From assembly GCF_907164915.1 (NCBI RefSeq), contig NC_061862.1:126613641-126677640 (forward strand): a stretch of DNA of 64,000 nt. Direction: 5' to 3'. This DNA comes from Impatiens glandulifera (Eukaryota; Streptophyta; Magnoliopsida; Ericales; Balsaminaceae). A model generated the notes under the pieces. That model worked only from the letters and a program-made list of their open reading frames with translations, did not search any database and was not told the DNA's origin. Position numbers and translations under genes: made by a program. Each line of letters starts with the position of its first letter. The first letter of the stretch is position 1. Below are positions 24,297 to 34,969 of this stretch, piece by piece.

Positions 24297-25067
24297 TCTA
24301 TATATATAATGATGCTTAATTTTTAAAGTGTCCGGATTGCCGGGTCGAGAGCTGTGGTTTATTTGGATATTTGTGAGAGTAATGGATACTTGTGTCGGAT
24401 TGTGGGTTGACCCGCCCATAAACCTAAAACGGTTAAAAATAAAATTAAAAATGCTATAGGTATGGTTCAAACTTGCAACCTAACAAAAACAAGTACAACC
24501 TACTAACCAACTAAGCTAATAATACTTTATATTTTAAATTCAACCCAAAATTTGATAAACGCATGACATTTTAACAATATAAGTTCAATTTTTAAAGTGT
24601 CCGGATTGCCGGGTCGAGAGTTGTGGTTAATTTGGATATATGTGAGAGTAAATGGATACTTGGGTCGGATTGTGGGTTGACCTGCCCATAAACTTAATAC
24701 GGTTAAAAATAAAATTAAAAATGTTATAAGTATGGTTCGAACTTGCAACCTAACAAAACAAGTACAACCTTTTAACCAACTAGACTAATAACACTTTATA
24801 TTTTAAATTCAACCCAAAATTTGATAAACGCGTGACATTTTAACAATATAAGTTTATCTTTTTAACTAACTAATCTATATATATAATGATGCTTAATTTT
24901 TAAAGTGTCCGGATAGTCGGATCGAGAGATGTGGTTAATTTGGATATATATGAGAGTAATGGATACTTGAGTCGGATTGTGGGTTGACCCGCCCATAAAA
25001 ATTTTACCGTAATATTTTTTTCACGTTTTTATATTATTACTCGTGCAAATGCACGGGATACATGCTA
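24297..25067 (+). mobile_element. non-autonomous Helitron with three tandem 5' regions
   Basis: It starts with TC (A before it) in TCTATATATATAATGATGC. The 5' region recurs from about 24582 (lacking the first bases) and again complete from 24874. The 3' end has a perfect 5-bp hairpin, CGTGC-AAAT-GCACG (25041-25054), then CTAG at 25064-25067 and T. This is the Helitron terminus rule with insertion between A and T. It contains no Rep/helicase coding. Confidence 0.85.
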
Positions 25068-25529
25068 GTTTTGTATATGATTTTAAGTAACTATATTTTT
25101 ACATTAAATGCTCTTGAATATATTTCTCATTCTCTTATAATGTCATTCTAAATAATCTTACATTTCATCATAATACATAATATTCAAAAATAATAAAACT
25201 AATTAGTATATATTGATGAGTCGTTTTCTGTGTAGACAAAATATTCACCCTCTAGCTAAATGCTAATAAGCCTTTAATTCCATCTAAAAATGATGCTACC
25301 AATTAATTATTTGATTAATTTATTCATTAACAATTTAATTGCATTATTTTATTTTTGTCTATTTTAATCAAATACATTAGTGATATGATAAGGCTTATGG
25401 TTTATTACATAATTAGAATGACAAATATTTGTTTTGTTTTTATTTATTTATTATACTCAAATAAAAATATGATACAAAACCAAAGTTAATTATTTTCTAG
25501 TAAAAATATAAATGTAATTTTTTTTTATA
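25068..25529. other. AT-rich flank of the Sirevirus-like element
   Basis: Short AT-rich spacer. Nothing is recognised. Confidence 0.5.
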
Positions 25530-26048
25530 AAATGTGTTAGATAAATTCATACCGGTTCGAATAAACCTAACTTAAACAAACTTCCCATGCAGGGACAAGG
25601 AACCGGACCGGATGAACAAGAGAAAACCAACTGAAGAAACCGAACCGAACCGATCAAGAGTATTCGGTACGTGACCGCACAGAGGAAGGATCGGCCAAAG
25701 CTCAAAAACCGGAATCTTCATACAACCGATCAATCCACAAGGCAATCATAACCGGAAGAAGTCCGGTTACTTCACTATCAAAAGACATTCGGCCAAGTCA
25801 AGTGGACAACCTAGGCCAAGTCAAGAGGCCGACTAGTACAAGAAGACACTTTGGGTATCTGCTGAGAATGATACCAAAGGAACAGACTGAATACTTCCAT
25901 ATCCATGCAAGTCTGAGGAAAGACTGTAGGCTGCAGAAAACAGTACTACCGGATCCTTCTACTTCGGGATAAGTCAGAAAGGAAATCTTCAAAGTACAGA
26001 CAACTGTCCAAGCAGACAGTGCCTACATTGAGTAAAAGACAAACCCAG

Positions 26049-26136
26049 CAGGTTTGCTTTACAGACCGGCAGGTCTGAAACAGGATGCCAGGTCTGAGAT
26101 TGACCGTCAGGTCTGAGGAAAAGACCGCAGGTCTGA
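26049..26136 (+). promoter_or_regulatory. phased CAGGTCTGA repeats in the LTR U3
   Basis: The 9-mer CAGGTCTGA occurs at 26070, 26089, 26108 and 26128, with a diverged copy (CAGGTTTGC) at 26049. Start-to-start spacings are 21, 19, 19 and 20 bp, about two helical turns. They lie about 75-160 bp before the TATA box, where enhancer repeats are expected. The 3' LTR has the same at 38614, 38633, 38652 and 38672. Confidence 0.6.
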
Positions 26137-26164
26137 GACACTGAATCACTGCATCTCTGATCAG

Positions 26165-26219
26165 CCAATCAGATTCAAGGCTTTGAAATATGACCGTTGG
26201 CATATTTCACCTATAAAAG
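26165..26219 (+). promoter_or_regulatory. LTR core promoter: CCAAT and TATA boxes
   Basis: CCAAT lies at 26165-26169 and TATAAAAGG at 26212-26220, 43 bp later. Transcription of the genomic RNA should start about 30 bp downstream, near 26245. The same pair recurs in the 3' LTR near 38709-38764. Confidence 0.7.
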
Positions 26220-26874
26220 GAGGCAGTTGCAGAAGAGTAAATGTGGGACATCAAGCAGATATTGAGCAGTTACTAAGTGAGACAAACATTGAGATAACAA
26301 AAGCTAAGTGCATTTACTACAAGTGATAACAGTGTGGTATTCTAAGAAAGCCTAAGTGCTAAATTCTAAGTGTGTGTTACAATTTCGGTGTAAATTGTAA
26401 GAGTGTTATCGAGCAGGAAATAAGTCTCGATCGGATTGTATTTGTATTCCTTAGTGAATATCCTTCTCGCGGTTTCGAGAGGAAGGGGTGACGTAGGAGT
26501 TTTATCTCCGAACATCCATAAGATCTGTTGTGTTATTTACTTTCTGTTGGCTTCATTACATAACCGACTAATTTATCCATACCGCTCCAAACCGACTCCA
26601 TACTGACCATACCGAATATCCAGATAACCGAAACCGACCCACCATTCTTCAAATCTCCATCATCCGAAACCGATTCCGCCTATCATACACGTGTACCGCT
26701 TCAACCTGAAAGCAAACCTCTTCCGCGCTTGAACCTAGTTCAAGGGTTTGTGACAGGTTGTGTAGTATTGAAACCCCGGTGTTAATCTCTAACCGGATTA
26801 ACCACCACCCTACGAGTAAGAACCGCTAACCGGTCCAACCCCCGGTCCACCAGCGGCGACCTAGATCCTAACAA

Positions 26875-26888
26875 TTGGTATCAGAGCA
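26875..26888 (+). other. primer binding site (initiator tRNA-Met)
   Basis: TTGGTATCAGAGCAG follows the 5' LTR after one or two bases. It matches the complement of the 3' end of plant initiator tRNA-Met. Confidence 0.93.
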
Positions 26889-26912
26889 GTTAGTTTCAAT
26901 ACTCAAGCAAAC

Positions 26913-28751
26913 ATGTATCAGGATAGGCCTCCAATGCTAGAAGGTGATGACTTTGCCAACTGGAAGGCACGCATGCACCTACATCTAGTCACCTTGGATG
27001 ATGAAATGGAGTCCATTCTGACCGAAGGACCGATAGTCATTGATAAAGACAGAAAAGAATGGACAGCTGATGATAGGAGAAGGAACAATCTGGACAACCA
27101 TGCAAGAAACCGGATCTCCAACAGCGTAGACAGAAATACATACTGCAAGATCAGAGATTGCAAAACCGCGAAGGAGACTTGGAACACGGTCATCCAGATC
27201 TTTGAGGGAAATGAAAGAACAAAGGAGAACAAAATAATGGTGGCCACACAGAGATTTGAAAGCATCAAAATGAAACCAGGGGAAACTATGAAGGAATACA
27301 GTGACCGGTTCACTGGTGTATTAGATGAGTTAGCAAATCTGGGCAAGAAGTACGACAACAAAGAGGTCATTATGAAGGTCTTGAGATCTCTTCCGAGTGC
27401 TTGGGATATAAAGACGATGGTCATGAGAGAATCAAAGAGCCTACGTAAGATGAAATTATACGATGTATTCGAAGATCTTAAGGCATATGAGTTCGAGATG
27501 AATTCCAGAACCGAAGAGGAAGTCTCGGCCTCAACATCAACCAGAGCATTATTCACATCTACAGAACCGGCTGTACCTGCTTCTGTACGCACACCTGCAC
27601 CGATACCGGTCCCTGCACCCGCACCTATCAGAACAGCCGAACAGTTTACTGAGGACGCCATGGCCATGCTCGCACAGAAGTTTGGGAGGTTCATGAAAAG
27701 GAGCCAACCGACAAACAACTACTATGGTGACAAATCCAATATAAGATGCTACAACTGTAACTGTATGGGACACTTTAAGTGGGAATGCAGGAAACCAAGG
27801 AGGGATACCCAGAAACCGGAATATCAAAATGACAGAAACAATTATCAACAAGCCGGCGAAGGAAGTGAGGTACCGAAAGCACTGATAGCCGATGATGGAG
27901 GAAGCCTATGGGCTCACAGTGACAGTGACGATGACCTCACATGTCTCATGGCAAATGAGGAACAGGTATTTGACTCTCCCTGTGAAGAATTTACTAAAGA
28001 TGAGTTATATAATGCATTGAATGACATGGTAGAAGAATATAAGAACCTATTGACCATGTTACCTAAGCACCTCAACATCAAAACCGATCCCATAGTACCT
28101 ATCCCAGTAGAACTAGAGGTACCTATCATCACCAAACCGGAAGTCATACAATCTGATGATACTCATACCCTAGAAACCGAATTAGACTCTAAGATCGAAC
28201 AACCTAGTGAGTCGACTAAAGAACTAACCGAGAAAGAGAATGCCAGATTTCAGTATACGATGGCCGCCTATAGGAGATCTAGCGATATAGTAAAGAACCT
28301 GAATAAAGAATACAGGCATCCACGTTGTAAGAATGGCCTAGGATACACAGAGAACAGATCTAAAAAACGAAAATCCATATGGAAAGCAAAGCTTACAAAA
28401 AGAAACCTTCCCTTTATAAAATTCCTTAAGAGCACCTGCACAGCTGAAGAAGAGGAGACCGCATATTATAGGGAAGAAAAGACAAAGTATGACTATGTTG
28501 GCCCAACCGATTCATGGCTTGACCTTGAGAAAAGGAAAGCAGAAATCCTCAAATATAAGAAAGACTTCCCTGAACCGCGTAGGTTAAACTATAGATCAAA
28601 CCAAAGACCATCATCATTTAGGTCATCTGTAGGGAAACCGAAATACACCAGACCAAGTGTGAGGAGAACAGTTGAAACTTTAGCAAAGAAGACCGTTCGA
28701 TTTATCAAGGTTTGGGTACCTAAGGGACTAATCGCATGTGGACCCAAGTAA
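26913..28751 (+). CDS. Sirevirus gag polyprotein (capsid/nucleocapsid)
   Basis: 612 aa, intact. Residues 1-about 200 are the copia gag/UBN2-like capsid region ([38 protein letters not shown]). A Pro/Ala-rich hinge follows (about 220-245). A single zinc knuckle, C-x2-C-x4-H-x4-C, spans residues 279-292. The C-terminal 300 residues have acidic then basic stretches and end [14 protein letters not shown]. The ATG lies 39 bp after the LTR and is the first after the primer site. The TAA at 28749-28751 overlaps the start of the pol frame. The protein packages the RNA into virus-like particles; the long C-terminal extension is typical of Sirevirus gag and its role is not known to me. Confidence 0.95.
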   Translation: MYQDRPPMLEGDDFANWKARMHLHLVTLDDEMESILTEGPIVIDKDRKEWTADDRRRNNLDNHARNRISNSVDRNTYCKIRDCKTAKETWNTVIQIFEGNERTKENKIMVATQRFESIKMKPGETMKEYSDRFTGVLDELANLGKKYDNKEVIMKVLRSLPSAWDIKTMVMRESKSLRKMKLYDVFEDLKAYEFEMNSRTEEEVSASTSTRALFTSTEPAVPASVRTPAPIPVPAPAPIRTAEQFTEDAMAMLAQKFGRFMKRSQPTNNYYGDKSNIRCYNCNCMGHFKWECRKPRRDTQKPEYQNDRNNYQQAGEGSEVPKALIADDGGSLWAHSDSDDDLTCLMANEEQVFDSPCEEFTKDELYNALNDMVEEYKNLLTMLPKHLNIKTDPIVPIPVELEVPIITKPEVIQSDDTHTLETELDSKIEQPSESTKELTEKENARFQYTMAAYRRSSDIVKNLNKEYRHPRCKNGLGYTENRSKKRKSIWKAKLTKRNLPFIKFLKSTCTAEEEETAYYREEKTKYDYVGPTDSWLDLEKRKAEILKYKKDFPEPRRLNYRSNQRPSSFRSSVGKPKYTRPSVRRTVETLAKKTVRFIKVWVPKGLIACGPK

Positions 28752-31700
28752 ACGTGGGTACCAAATAGTTGTAAATATGTACATTTTGCAGGATCCAAAG
28801 AAACGGCTAGGAAACTCCGAATGGTTCTTGGACAGCGGTTGCTCCAGACACATGACCGGAAATAGCAATTTGATAATCGACATCAGATCAGTAACCGGTG
28901 CTCCAATTACCTTCGGTGACAACTCTAAAGGTAAAACCGTGGGCAAGGGTAAGATTGTCCATGGTAACCTAACTATTGATAATGTACTTCTAGTTGAAAA
29001 CCTACGTTTTAATCTACTTAGCATTAGTCAGATGTGTGATGCCGGATACACAGTAGAATTCCTTAAACATGCATGCTTAGTTAAGAACTCTCAAGGGATA
29101 GTGCTACTAACCGGAAATAGGATAGGTAACATCTACAAAGTAGACTGGAAAACTAGAGTAGAACACCCTATATGCATGATAGCTAAAACTGATCAAACCT
29201 GGCTATGGCACAAAAGACTAAACCATCTAAACATGAAAACCTTAAACTACATTCGTGGTAAGAAACTAGTTGAAGGCATCCCGGATATAGTATTTAACCA
29301 GGATAAGGTTTGTTCAGCATGCCAGATGGGTAAACAAACTAGGTCATCGTTTAAGAGCAAAGGAAATCTCCAATCTAGCCGATGTCTAGATCTTCTTCAC
29401 ATGGATTTATTTGGACCAATTCAGGTCATAAGCCTAGGAGGTATGCTTTACACCATGGTGGTTATTGATGATTACTCTAGATATACATGGGTAATATTTT
29501 TACCATCTAAACGTGAAACGGTATCAAACCTAATCAACCTCCTTAAGCGTTTGCAAAATGAAAAATCAACTCGTATAAATTGCATTCGAAGCGATAGAGG
29601 TACCGAATTTACTAATAGCACACTAACTGCATATCTTGATGAATCCGGCATTAGACACGAGTTGTCTAGTGCTAGGACTCCTCAACAAAATGGCCTGGCC
29701 GAGAGAAGAAACCGGACTCTCAAGGAAGCCGCACGGTCCATGATAGCCGACTCCGGCATTGCTCAGAAATATTGGGCTGAAGCTATCAACACTGCATGCC
29801 ATACACAAAATCGGTCTTTGATTAACAGATTTCACAACAAAACACCATATGAGGTTTATTTTAACAGAGTTCCTAAACTTAAATACCTCAGGATTTTCGG
29901 CTGTAAATGTTATATTCATAATAATGGTAAAACTCAACTCACTGCTTTTGATGCAAAGACCGACACCGGCATTATGCTAGGATATTCGTCGGTAAGTAAA
30001 GCATATAGAGTATATAACAATAGAACTGCAACCATGGAGGAAACAATTCACGTTGTTTTCGATGAATCGGTTGAAAGCAACACTACTTCATGCTTTGATC
30101 TACATAACAGACTGGAAAATAATGATATCCATTCTGATAGCGAAGATGAGACCCCGGTCTTCAGGGGATTTGTCCATGACCTAATGGGTAATATTGATAC
30201 CCAGCCGGATCAAGCTGTTTCACAGCAGGAAGCTGACACTTCGGTCCAACCCGAGGAAGCCGGTCGGTCTGACAATCTTGGTCAGCCTACCGACATGTCT
30301 AGCCTTGATCAAATAAACGGTAACTTGGTAGACACCCTTGAGCTGAATCTCAGAAGAAACAGTAAACATCCTCCTGAGCAAATTATAGGTGACCCTTCAG
30401 AACCTGTTCGAACTAGGAGTCAACTTCTGGAAGGATATTTTAACTCTGCTTTTATATCTCAGATTGAACCGAAAAGAATAGATGAAGCATTGTCAGATCC
30501 GGACTGGATCTTGGGAATGCAAGAAGAACTAAACCAGTTCGAGAGTAGTAAAGTCTGGTACTTAGTTCCCAGACCGAAAGATAAATCGGTCATAGGAACA
30601 AGATGGGTATTCAGAAACAAACTCAATGAGGACGGTTTGGTCACGAGGAACAAAGCCAGATTAGTGGCTCAAGGCTACAAACAGGAAGAAGGCATTGACT
30701 TTGAAGAGTCATTTGCTCCTGTAGCCAGGATTGAAGCCATTAGGATTTTTCTTGCATTTGCTGCTTTCAAAAATTTCAAAGTTTTTCAAATGGATGTTAA
30801 AAGTGCATTTCTGAACGGTGATATACGTGAAGAAGTGTACGTTGAACAGCCACCCGGCTTCAAAAATGCGGCATTTCCAAACCATGTATACCGGCTGAAC
30901 AAAGCTTTATACGGTCTAAAGCAAGCACCAAGAGCCTGGTATGATACACTAACCGCATTCCTATTAGAGCATGATTTCACCATCGGTTCGGTGGATAAGA
31001 CCTTGTTCAAATTTGAAAAGAAGGAACATATCCTACTTGTTCAAATCTATGTAGATGATATTATTTTCGGTTCCACCGATCCAAAGCTCTGTGACAAGTT
31101 CTCAAAAATGATGACTGACAAATTTGAAATGAGCATGATGGGAGAATTAAGTTTCTTCCTAGGTCTTCAGGTTAAACAACTCAAGGAAGGAACATTCATC
31201 AGTCAACCTAAATATACCAAGGAGCTTCTGAAGAAATTCGGTATGGACACATGCTCATCGGCGGCCACTCCAATGAGCTCATCAATCAAACTGGACAGGG
31301 ACGATGAAGGCCAATCAGTAGATCAGATTGCATACCGAGGCATGATCGGTTCTCTACTATACCTGACAGCGAGTAGACCGGATATCCTATTTGCAGTTGG
31401 TGTGTGTGGGAGATTTCAAGCAAATCCAAAGCAATCTCACTACACAGCCGCAAAGAGGATACTGAAGTATCTAAAGGGCACACCTGATGTCGGTCTGTGG
31501 TACCCAAAGGACTCATCATTCAATCTAACGAGCTACTCAGACGCAGACTATGCAGGCTGCAAGATTGACAGAAAGAGCACCAGCGGAACATGTCAGTTCC
31601 TTGGTGACCGACTGGTATCATGGCATAGCAAGAAGCAAACATCCGTGGCTACATCAACCGCAGAAGCTGAATACTTGGCGGCCGGAAGTTGCTGTTCTCA

Positions 31701-32013
31701 ACTTCTCTGGATCCAACAGCAGCTGAAGGACTTCGGTATTTCAGCCGAAGAGTCCCCAATTTTCTGTGACAACACAAGTGCCATTGCGATTACATACAAC
31801 CCGGTTCTCCATTCCAGAACCAAGCACATCGACATAAGGCATCATTTCATTCGAGAGCATGTCACACTGAAGCATATCCGGCTGGAGTACGTACCGACCG
31901 ACCAACAAGTAGCCGATATCTTCACAAAGCCTCTACAGGAAGCTAAGTTCTCTCAATTTAGACTTACTCTCGGTTTAACCGACATCAGTCAGATCCTTCC
32001 TAAGGATACTTAA
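28732..32013 (+). CDS. Sirevirus pol: protease, integrase, RT, RNase H
   Basis: The frame is +1 relative to gag and opens at 28732, so it overlaps the gag end by 20 nt; 1091 codons follow the GTG at 28738 (numbering used here). It has no AUG before 28777, so expression needs frameshifting or reinitiation. Landmarks are protease [11 protein letters not shown] (DSG at 32-34) and the integrase zinc segment (HKRLNHLN...CSACQMGK). Catalytic residues D223, D286 and E322 have the family's 35-residue D-E spacing. RT has [12 protein letters not shown] and YVDD at 771-774. RNase H has [25 protein letters not shown] and [14 protein letters not shown]. All catalytic residues are present and there is no internal stop, so the element looks competent. 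Confidence 0.96.
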   Translation, partial: SHVDPSKRGYQIVVNMYILQDPKKRLGNSEWFLDSGCSRHMTGNSNLIIDIRSVTGAPITFGDNSKGKTVGKGKIVHGNLTIDNVLLVENLRFNLLSISQMCDAGYTVEFLKHACLVKNSQGIVLLTGNRIGNIYKVDWKTRVEHPICMIAKTDQTWLWHKRLNHLNMKTLNYIRGKKLVEGIPDIVFNQDKVCSACQMGKQTRSSFKSKGNLQSSRCLDLLHMDLFGPIQVISLGGMLYTMVVIDDYSRYTWVIFLPSKRETVSNLINLLKRLQNEKSTRINCIRSDRGTEFTNSTLTAYLDESGIRHELSSARTPQQNGLAERRNRTLKEAARSMIADSGIAQKYWAEAINTACHTQNRSLINRFHNKTPYEVYFNRVPKLKYLRIFGCKCYIHNNGKTQLTAFDAKTDTGIMLGYSSVSKAYRVYNNRTATMEETIHVVFDESVESNTTSCFDLHNRLENNDIHSDSEDETPVFRGFVHDLMGNIDTQPDQAVSQQEADTSVQPEEAGRSDNLGQPTDMSSLDQINGNLVDTLELNLRRNSKHPPEQIIGDPSEPVRTRSQLLEGYFNSAFISQIEPKRIDEALSDPDWILGMQEELNQFESSKVWYLVPRPKDKSVIGTRWVFRNKLNEDGLVTRNKARLVAQGYKQEEGIDFEESFAPVARIEAIRIFLAFAAFKNFKVFQMDVKSAFLNGDIREEVYVEQPPGFKNAAFPNHVYRLNKALYGLKQAPRAWYDTLTAFLLEHDFTIGSVDKTLFKFEKKEHILLVQIYVDDIIFGSTDPKLCDKFSKMMTDKFEMSMMGELSFFLGLQVKQLKEGTFISQPKYTKELLKKFGMDTCSSAATPMSSSIKLDRDDEGQSVDQIAYRGMIGSLLYLTASRPDILFAVGVCGRFQANPKQSHYTAAKRILKYLKGTPDVGLWYPKDSSFNLTSYSDADYAGCKIDRKSTSGTCQFLGDRLVSWHSKKQTSVATSTAEAEYLAAGSCCSQLLWIQQQLKDFGISAEESPIFCDNTSAIAITYNPVLHSRTKHIDIRHHFIREHVTLKHIRLEYVPTDQQVADIFTKPLQEAKFSQFRLTLGLTDISQILPKDT

Positions 32014-32567
32014 AGGAAAACCGGCTTCGACAGATAAAACAGGCAGTTCTTCTTAAGCTGTTGACTTTTGAATTCTCAAGATGCCTATGGAAGAACCGCC
32101 CAGCTCATCAGATAAAGTAAACCGACCGGCTACTTGGTGGAAACACCAACTAACCGCATCGGGATGAACAACTGATGACTGACCGGTTCGGAAGCAGGTC
32201 ATCCTAGATTATTTGAATTTCACAGATGTGGAACGACTACCAATGTTTGTAGATATTTGTTCTGAAATGTTGCCTTTTCAAAGAAAACTGGTCGCGCCTA
32301 AAAAGACGTGAAGATCTTTTGATATCTTTCATGGCTCAGGCCTATGACCGACACCTAGACTGCAAACATACCCATTTTGGTGAAAAACCTTTTATCCTGC
32401 AGTTAATATATGTCATTCCATTTAATGCCTGGACAATAGGTTAGCCCCAAAAACAGTATTTAAAGGAAGCGCTATTTCACTTAATCACTCACAACGCAAT
32501 ACACTCTTTCCCTCACTAAAGCAAAGAAACTCACAAGAACATCATCTCTCTCTAAGGCATCCTAACA
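32014..32567 (+). promoter_or_regulatory. spacer with a TATA-like box before accessory ORF A
   Basis: This 554-bp non-coding spacer follows pol. TATTTAAAGG at 32457-32466 lies about 110 bp before the ATG of ORF A. It is followed by a CT/CA-rich leader (CACTCACAACGC..., CTCTCTCTAAGG) that resembles a plant 5' UTR. Promoter activity is inferred from sequence only; this box is the weakest of the three. Confidence 0.45.
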
Positions 32568-33281
32568 ATGTCTATCTTCACAAATATCCTACAAGTGAAC
32601 TTCGAATCATGCTCCAGTACAGATCACTATGATCTATACCGAATGATCAAACAGCTGGAGGATACCGGTCTCCAGTACTTCCTGGATGATAATCAACTCA
32701 TCTATCCTCAGTCCGTCATTGAGTTTTTCAACAATGCCAGGGTGTACCGGGGGACACCCTACTTCAACACCCACATCCAATCAAAAGTTAGGGGTGCCAT
32801 CTTTGACTTCACCGAGCAAGACTTTGCTCGGTGCTTCAATCTGCCCAAACAAGGGCTCACGGACCTTAATCCTCCAGCCGACACCAAGGCTGAGGTCTCT
32901 CTCTCCCTCTCTCGGTCAGATGAGCCAATCGATGATCATGGCTCCAAATATCCCTTGAGGGCTGAATACCAGCTCCTCAATGACATAATAGGGAGGAGCA
33001 TCCTCGGAAAAGATGTAACCCACACATATTGCACGGTAACGTTCAATATGATGGCGGCCATCATAACGAGGACGCCGGTCAACTGGTCCAGGGTGCTGTT
33101 CGATGCCCTGATCTGGATAATCGGCACCAGGTCGGTGGCGTTCATTCCCCAGATCAGCCGGCTGTTTGAGGAGCTCGGGGTCCCAACCTGTCCAGGCGAA
33201 GGTTTGGACCGCAGCCAAGTGTTCACCAAGGAAATCATCGACTCGTTCTACGATCGGGTTGAAGAGAGGAGGAACCGTTAG
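32568..33281 (+). CDS. accessory ORF A (237 aa), paralogue 1
   Basis: Intact ORF of unknown function. It shares a layout with ORFs B and C. An N-terminal helix-rich segment (LEDTGLQYFLDD) is followed by VIEFFNNARVYRG and FNLPKQGLTDL near residue 100. RSILGKDVTH comes next, then TPVNWSRVLFDAL and FIPQISRLFEELGV. This is the pattern of the plant domain that I know as 'putative plant transposon protein' (Transposase_32-like, from memory). It is the least basic of the three. There is no signal peptide or membrane helix, so 'envelope' is not supported. Base composition and CCGG-rich style match gag/pol, so it belongs to the element. Confidence 0.85.
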   Translation: MSIFTNILQVNFESCSSTDHYDLYRMIKQLEDTGLQYFLDDNQLIYPQSVIEFFNNARVYRGTPYFNTHIQSKVRGAIFDFTEQDFARCFNLPKQGLTDLNPPADTKAEVSLSLSRSDEPIDDHGSKYPLRAEYQLLNDIIGRSILGKDVTHTYCTVTFNMMAAIITRTPVNWSRVLFDALIWIIGTRSVAFIPQISRLFEELGVPTCPGEGLDRSQVFTKEIIDSFYDRVEERRNR

Positions 33282-33769
33282 ATCACTCCTGCTTGCATCC
33301 GGTCATTTTGCTTCATGCACCGGATGTATTATTATTCAACTCAAATCTGACCATATCGGCTTCATCCATGTCCACTTCGGTTTTATTTCTGTTTTTTTAT
33401 TTCTGTATGACATATTTCGGCTTTATCTCTACCACTTTCGGTCTCTATCTAATCAATGTTGTTTATGTGATAAATGCACTTAATGAGATAATATTATTTA
33501 ATGAGATAACTCCCAACCACCTACATCTTTACTTTCCAACTAATCTGGCTGCTTCCCAACTACCATTTACCTCGAGACTTGCAATCTGCTCCTTCCCCAT
33601 GCATCATTAAAAGGGAAAGATTCTCTTCCTTAATAAGACAAAACTGACCATCAATGCTCAGATTTTCCCTCCAAAACCGATTCTATATAAGGAGCTATCC
33701 TCTCCTCATTTTCTCACATCCACAATCACTTGTATTCCTTTTAAATCTCTCTCTCTCTACATCATAATC
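33282..33769 (+). promoter_or_regulatory. spacer with a TATA box before accessory ORF B
   Basis: TATATAAGG at 33684-33692 lies 86 bp before the ORF B ATG. A CT-rich leader (TCTCTCTCTCTACATC) precedes the ATG. Just upstream of the TATA box stands TTTTCCCTCCAAAA (33663-33676), the exact reverse complement of a motif found twice before ORF C. The arrangement looks like a class II promoter; activity is inferred. Confidence 0.55.
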
Positions 33770-34477
33770 ATGCCAAGCCGAACTTTGGGAAACTTCCTAA
33801 TTGTTGATTTCGGCTCATGTTTGGCCGAATGGGACTATGATCATCCGAAGAAACACATGTTTGAAAGTCTCATTGTTACCGGTCTTCAAGCTTTCCTTGA
33901 TGAATCCGGTCCCATACTGACGGAAGATGTCAAGGAATTTTTCAGAAATGCCGTCAACTGGGGAGATCGCATTGTAACCACTGTAAGGAATCATACCTTC
34001 CGGCTTGATGAAGCCGAATTTGCCACCCTCTTCAGTCTGCCCAAAGAAGGGTTCTCTGACTTTCCGGCCATGGAGGGCGCTGATGAATACTACTATGGGC
34101 TCCGCTGTTTAGGAACCTTAGATACGGTGGAAACCCATGGGTTGAAAACCCGTCTCGGTCGTAGCACTCAGCTACTTCTTGAGATTGTCACTCGGTCCAT
34201 TCTGTGCCAATCTCTAAATCAGCGGTATTCAAGGAATACCTACCACATGATGACCCACATCTACAACCACACGCCCATCAATTGGGCGGCGGTTCTCTTT
34301 CAAATCTTGAGGAAAATGGTGCGGACCAAGAAGGGTCTCGGCTTTGCACCCCACATCAGCAGGTTGATTCTCAAGCACCGGCCAGATTTCGGACCGGGCA
34401 CACCGACATCCCCCTCAAATATTCTCGATAGAGATGCCGTGGTGGAAAAGTATTCCAAAATGGTGCTTACTGCTTAA
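33770..34477 (+). CDS. accessory ORF B (235 aa), paralogue 2
   Basis: Intact ORF, paralogous to A and C. Matching blocks are VTGLQAFLDESG, VKEFFRNAVNWGDR, FSLPKEGFSDF, TRSILCQSLN, TPINWAAVLFQIL and FAPHISRLILKH, all in the same order and spacing as in ORF A. No membrane segment, signal peptide or catalytic motif is recognised. An AATAAA at 34525-34530, 48 bp after the stop, could end a separate transcript. Function unknown. Confidence 0.85.
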   Translation: MPSRTLGNFLIVDFGSCLAEWDYDHPKKHMFESLIVTGLQAFLDESGPILTEDVKEFFRNAVNWGDRIVTTVRNHTFRLDEAEFATLFSLPKEGFSDFPAMEGADEYYYGLRCLGTLDTVETHGLKTRLGRSTQLLLEIVTRSILCQSLNQRYSRNTYHMMTHIYNHTPINWAAVLFQILRKMVRTKKGLGFAPHISRLILKHRPDFGPGTPTSPSNILDRDAVVEKYSKMVLTA

Positions 34478-34969
34478 GCATCTTTATTTAAATGTCTTTC
34501 TTTCGTCCTATCGGTTTCCATTCTAATAAAAATATCGTTTCAGTTTTGATCGCTTCTCTTTAATCTCTGTATCTTTCTAACATAACCGGCTTAATATCGC
34601 TCGTATCCGGTTTCATAAAATCTGCTTAAAACTGTTAAACACCGATCAATCAAAATATCTGAAACACTATTAGAAACCGATCTGCCATTCGGTCTCAAAG
34701 AAAAGACTGCGTCACCGATGACATAGGCAAAGTTTTGGAGGGAAAAACTCCCGCTCAAAGACACCGCACACCGTTTCGCACGAAACCACGTCCTTTCATT
34801 TTGGAGGGAAAACTCCCGCCCATTCATGATGGGACGGTTTGGCTTCCAAACCGTGCCTATAAAAGGGAGCCTTCGTCATATTTTTTCATTCTCACACAAA
34901 TTCACTTTCTCTCTCTAAACTTCTAAAATCCTTTGAAGCCGAATTCTTTCATTCTAAAACTCTTCAAAC
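34478..34969 (+). promoter_or_regulatory. spacer with a TATA box before accessory ORF C
   Basis: TATAAAAGG at 34858-34866 lies 112 bp before the ORF C ATG, followed by a CT-rich leader (CACTTTCTCTCTCTAAAC). Two copies of TTTTGGAGGGAAAA lie upstream (34733-34746 and 34799-34812), each continuing into ACTCCCGC. This is the best promoter candidate of the three: TATA box, duplicated upstream motif and 5'-UTR-like leader. Activity is inferred. Confidence 0.55.

Larger units (their letters stand above)
25535..26873 (+). repeat. 5' LTR of the Sirevirus-like element
   Basis: It begins TGTTAGATAAATTC and ends GATCCTAACA. It is rich in ACCGG/CCGGT words. U3 holds phased CAGGTCTGA repeats, a CCAAT box and a TATA box. 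The short minus-strand open frames inside it are not genes. Confidence 0.97.

Noticed and set aside
25798..26203. Minus-strand open frames in the LTRs (repeated at 38342-38747)
   Set aside because: They run through the U3 promoter and phased repeats; their presence in both LTRs only reflects LTR identity.
26918..27851. Long open frames antisense to gag (up to 266 codons)
   Set aside because: They mirror gag codon use, have no domain, and the sense strand has clear capsid and zinc-knuckle motifs.
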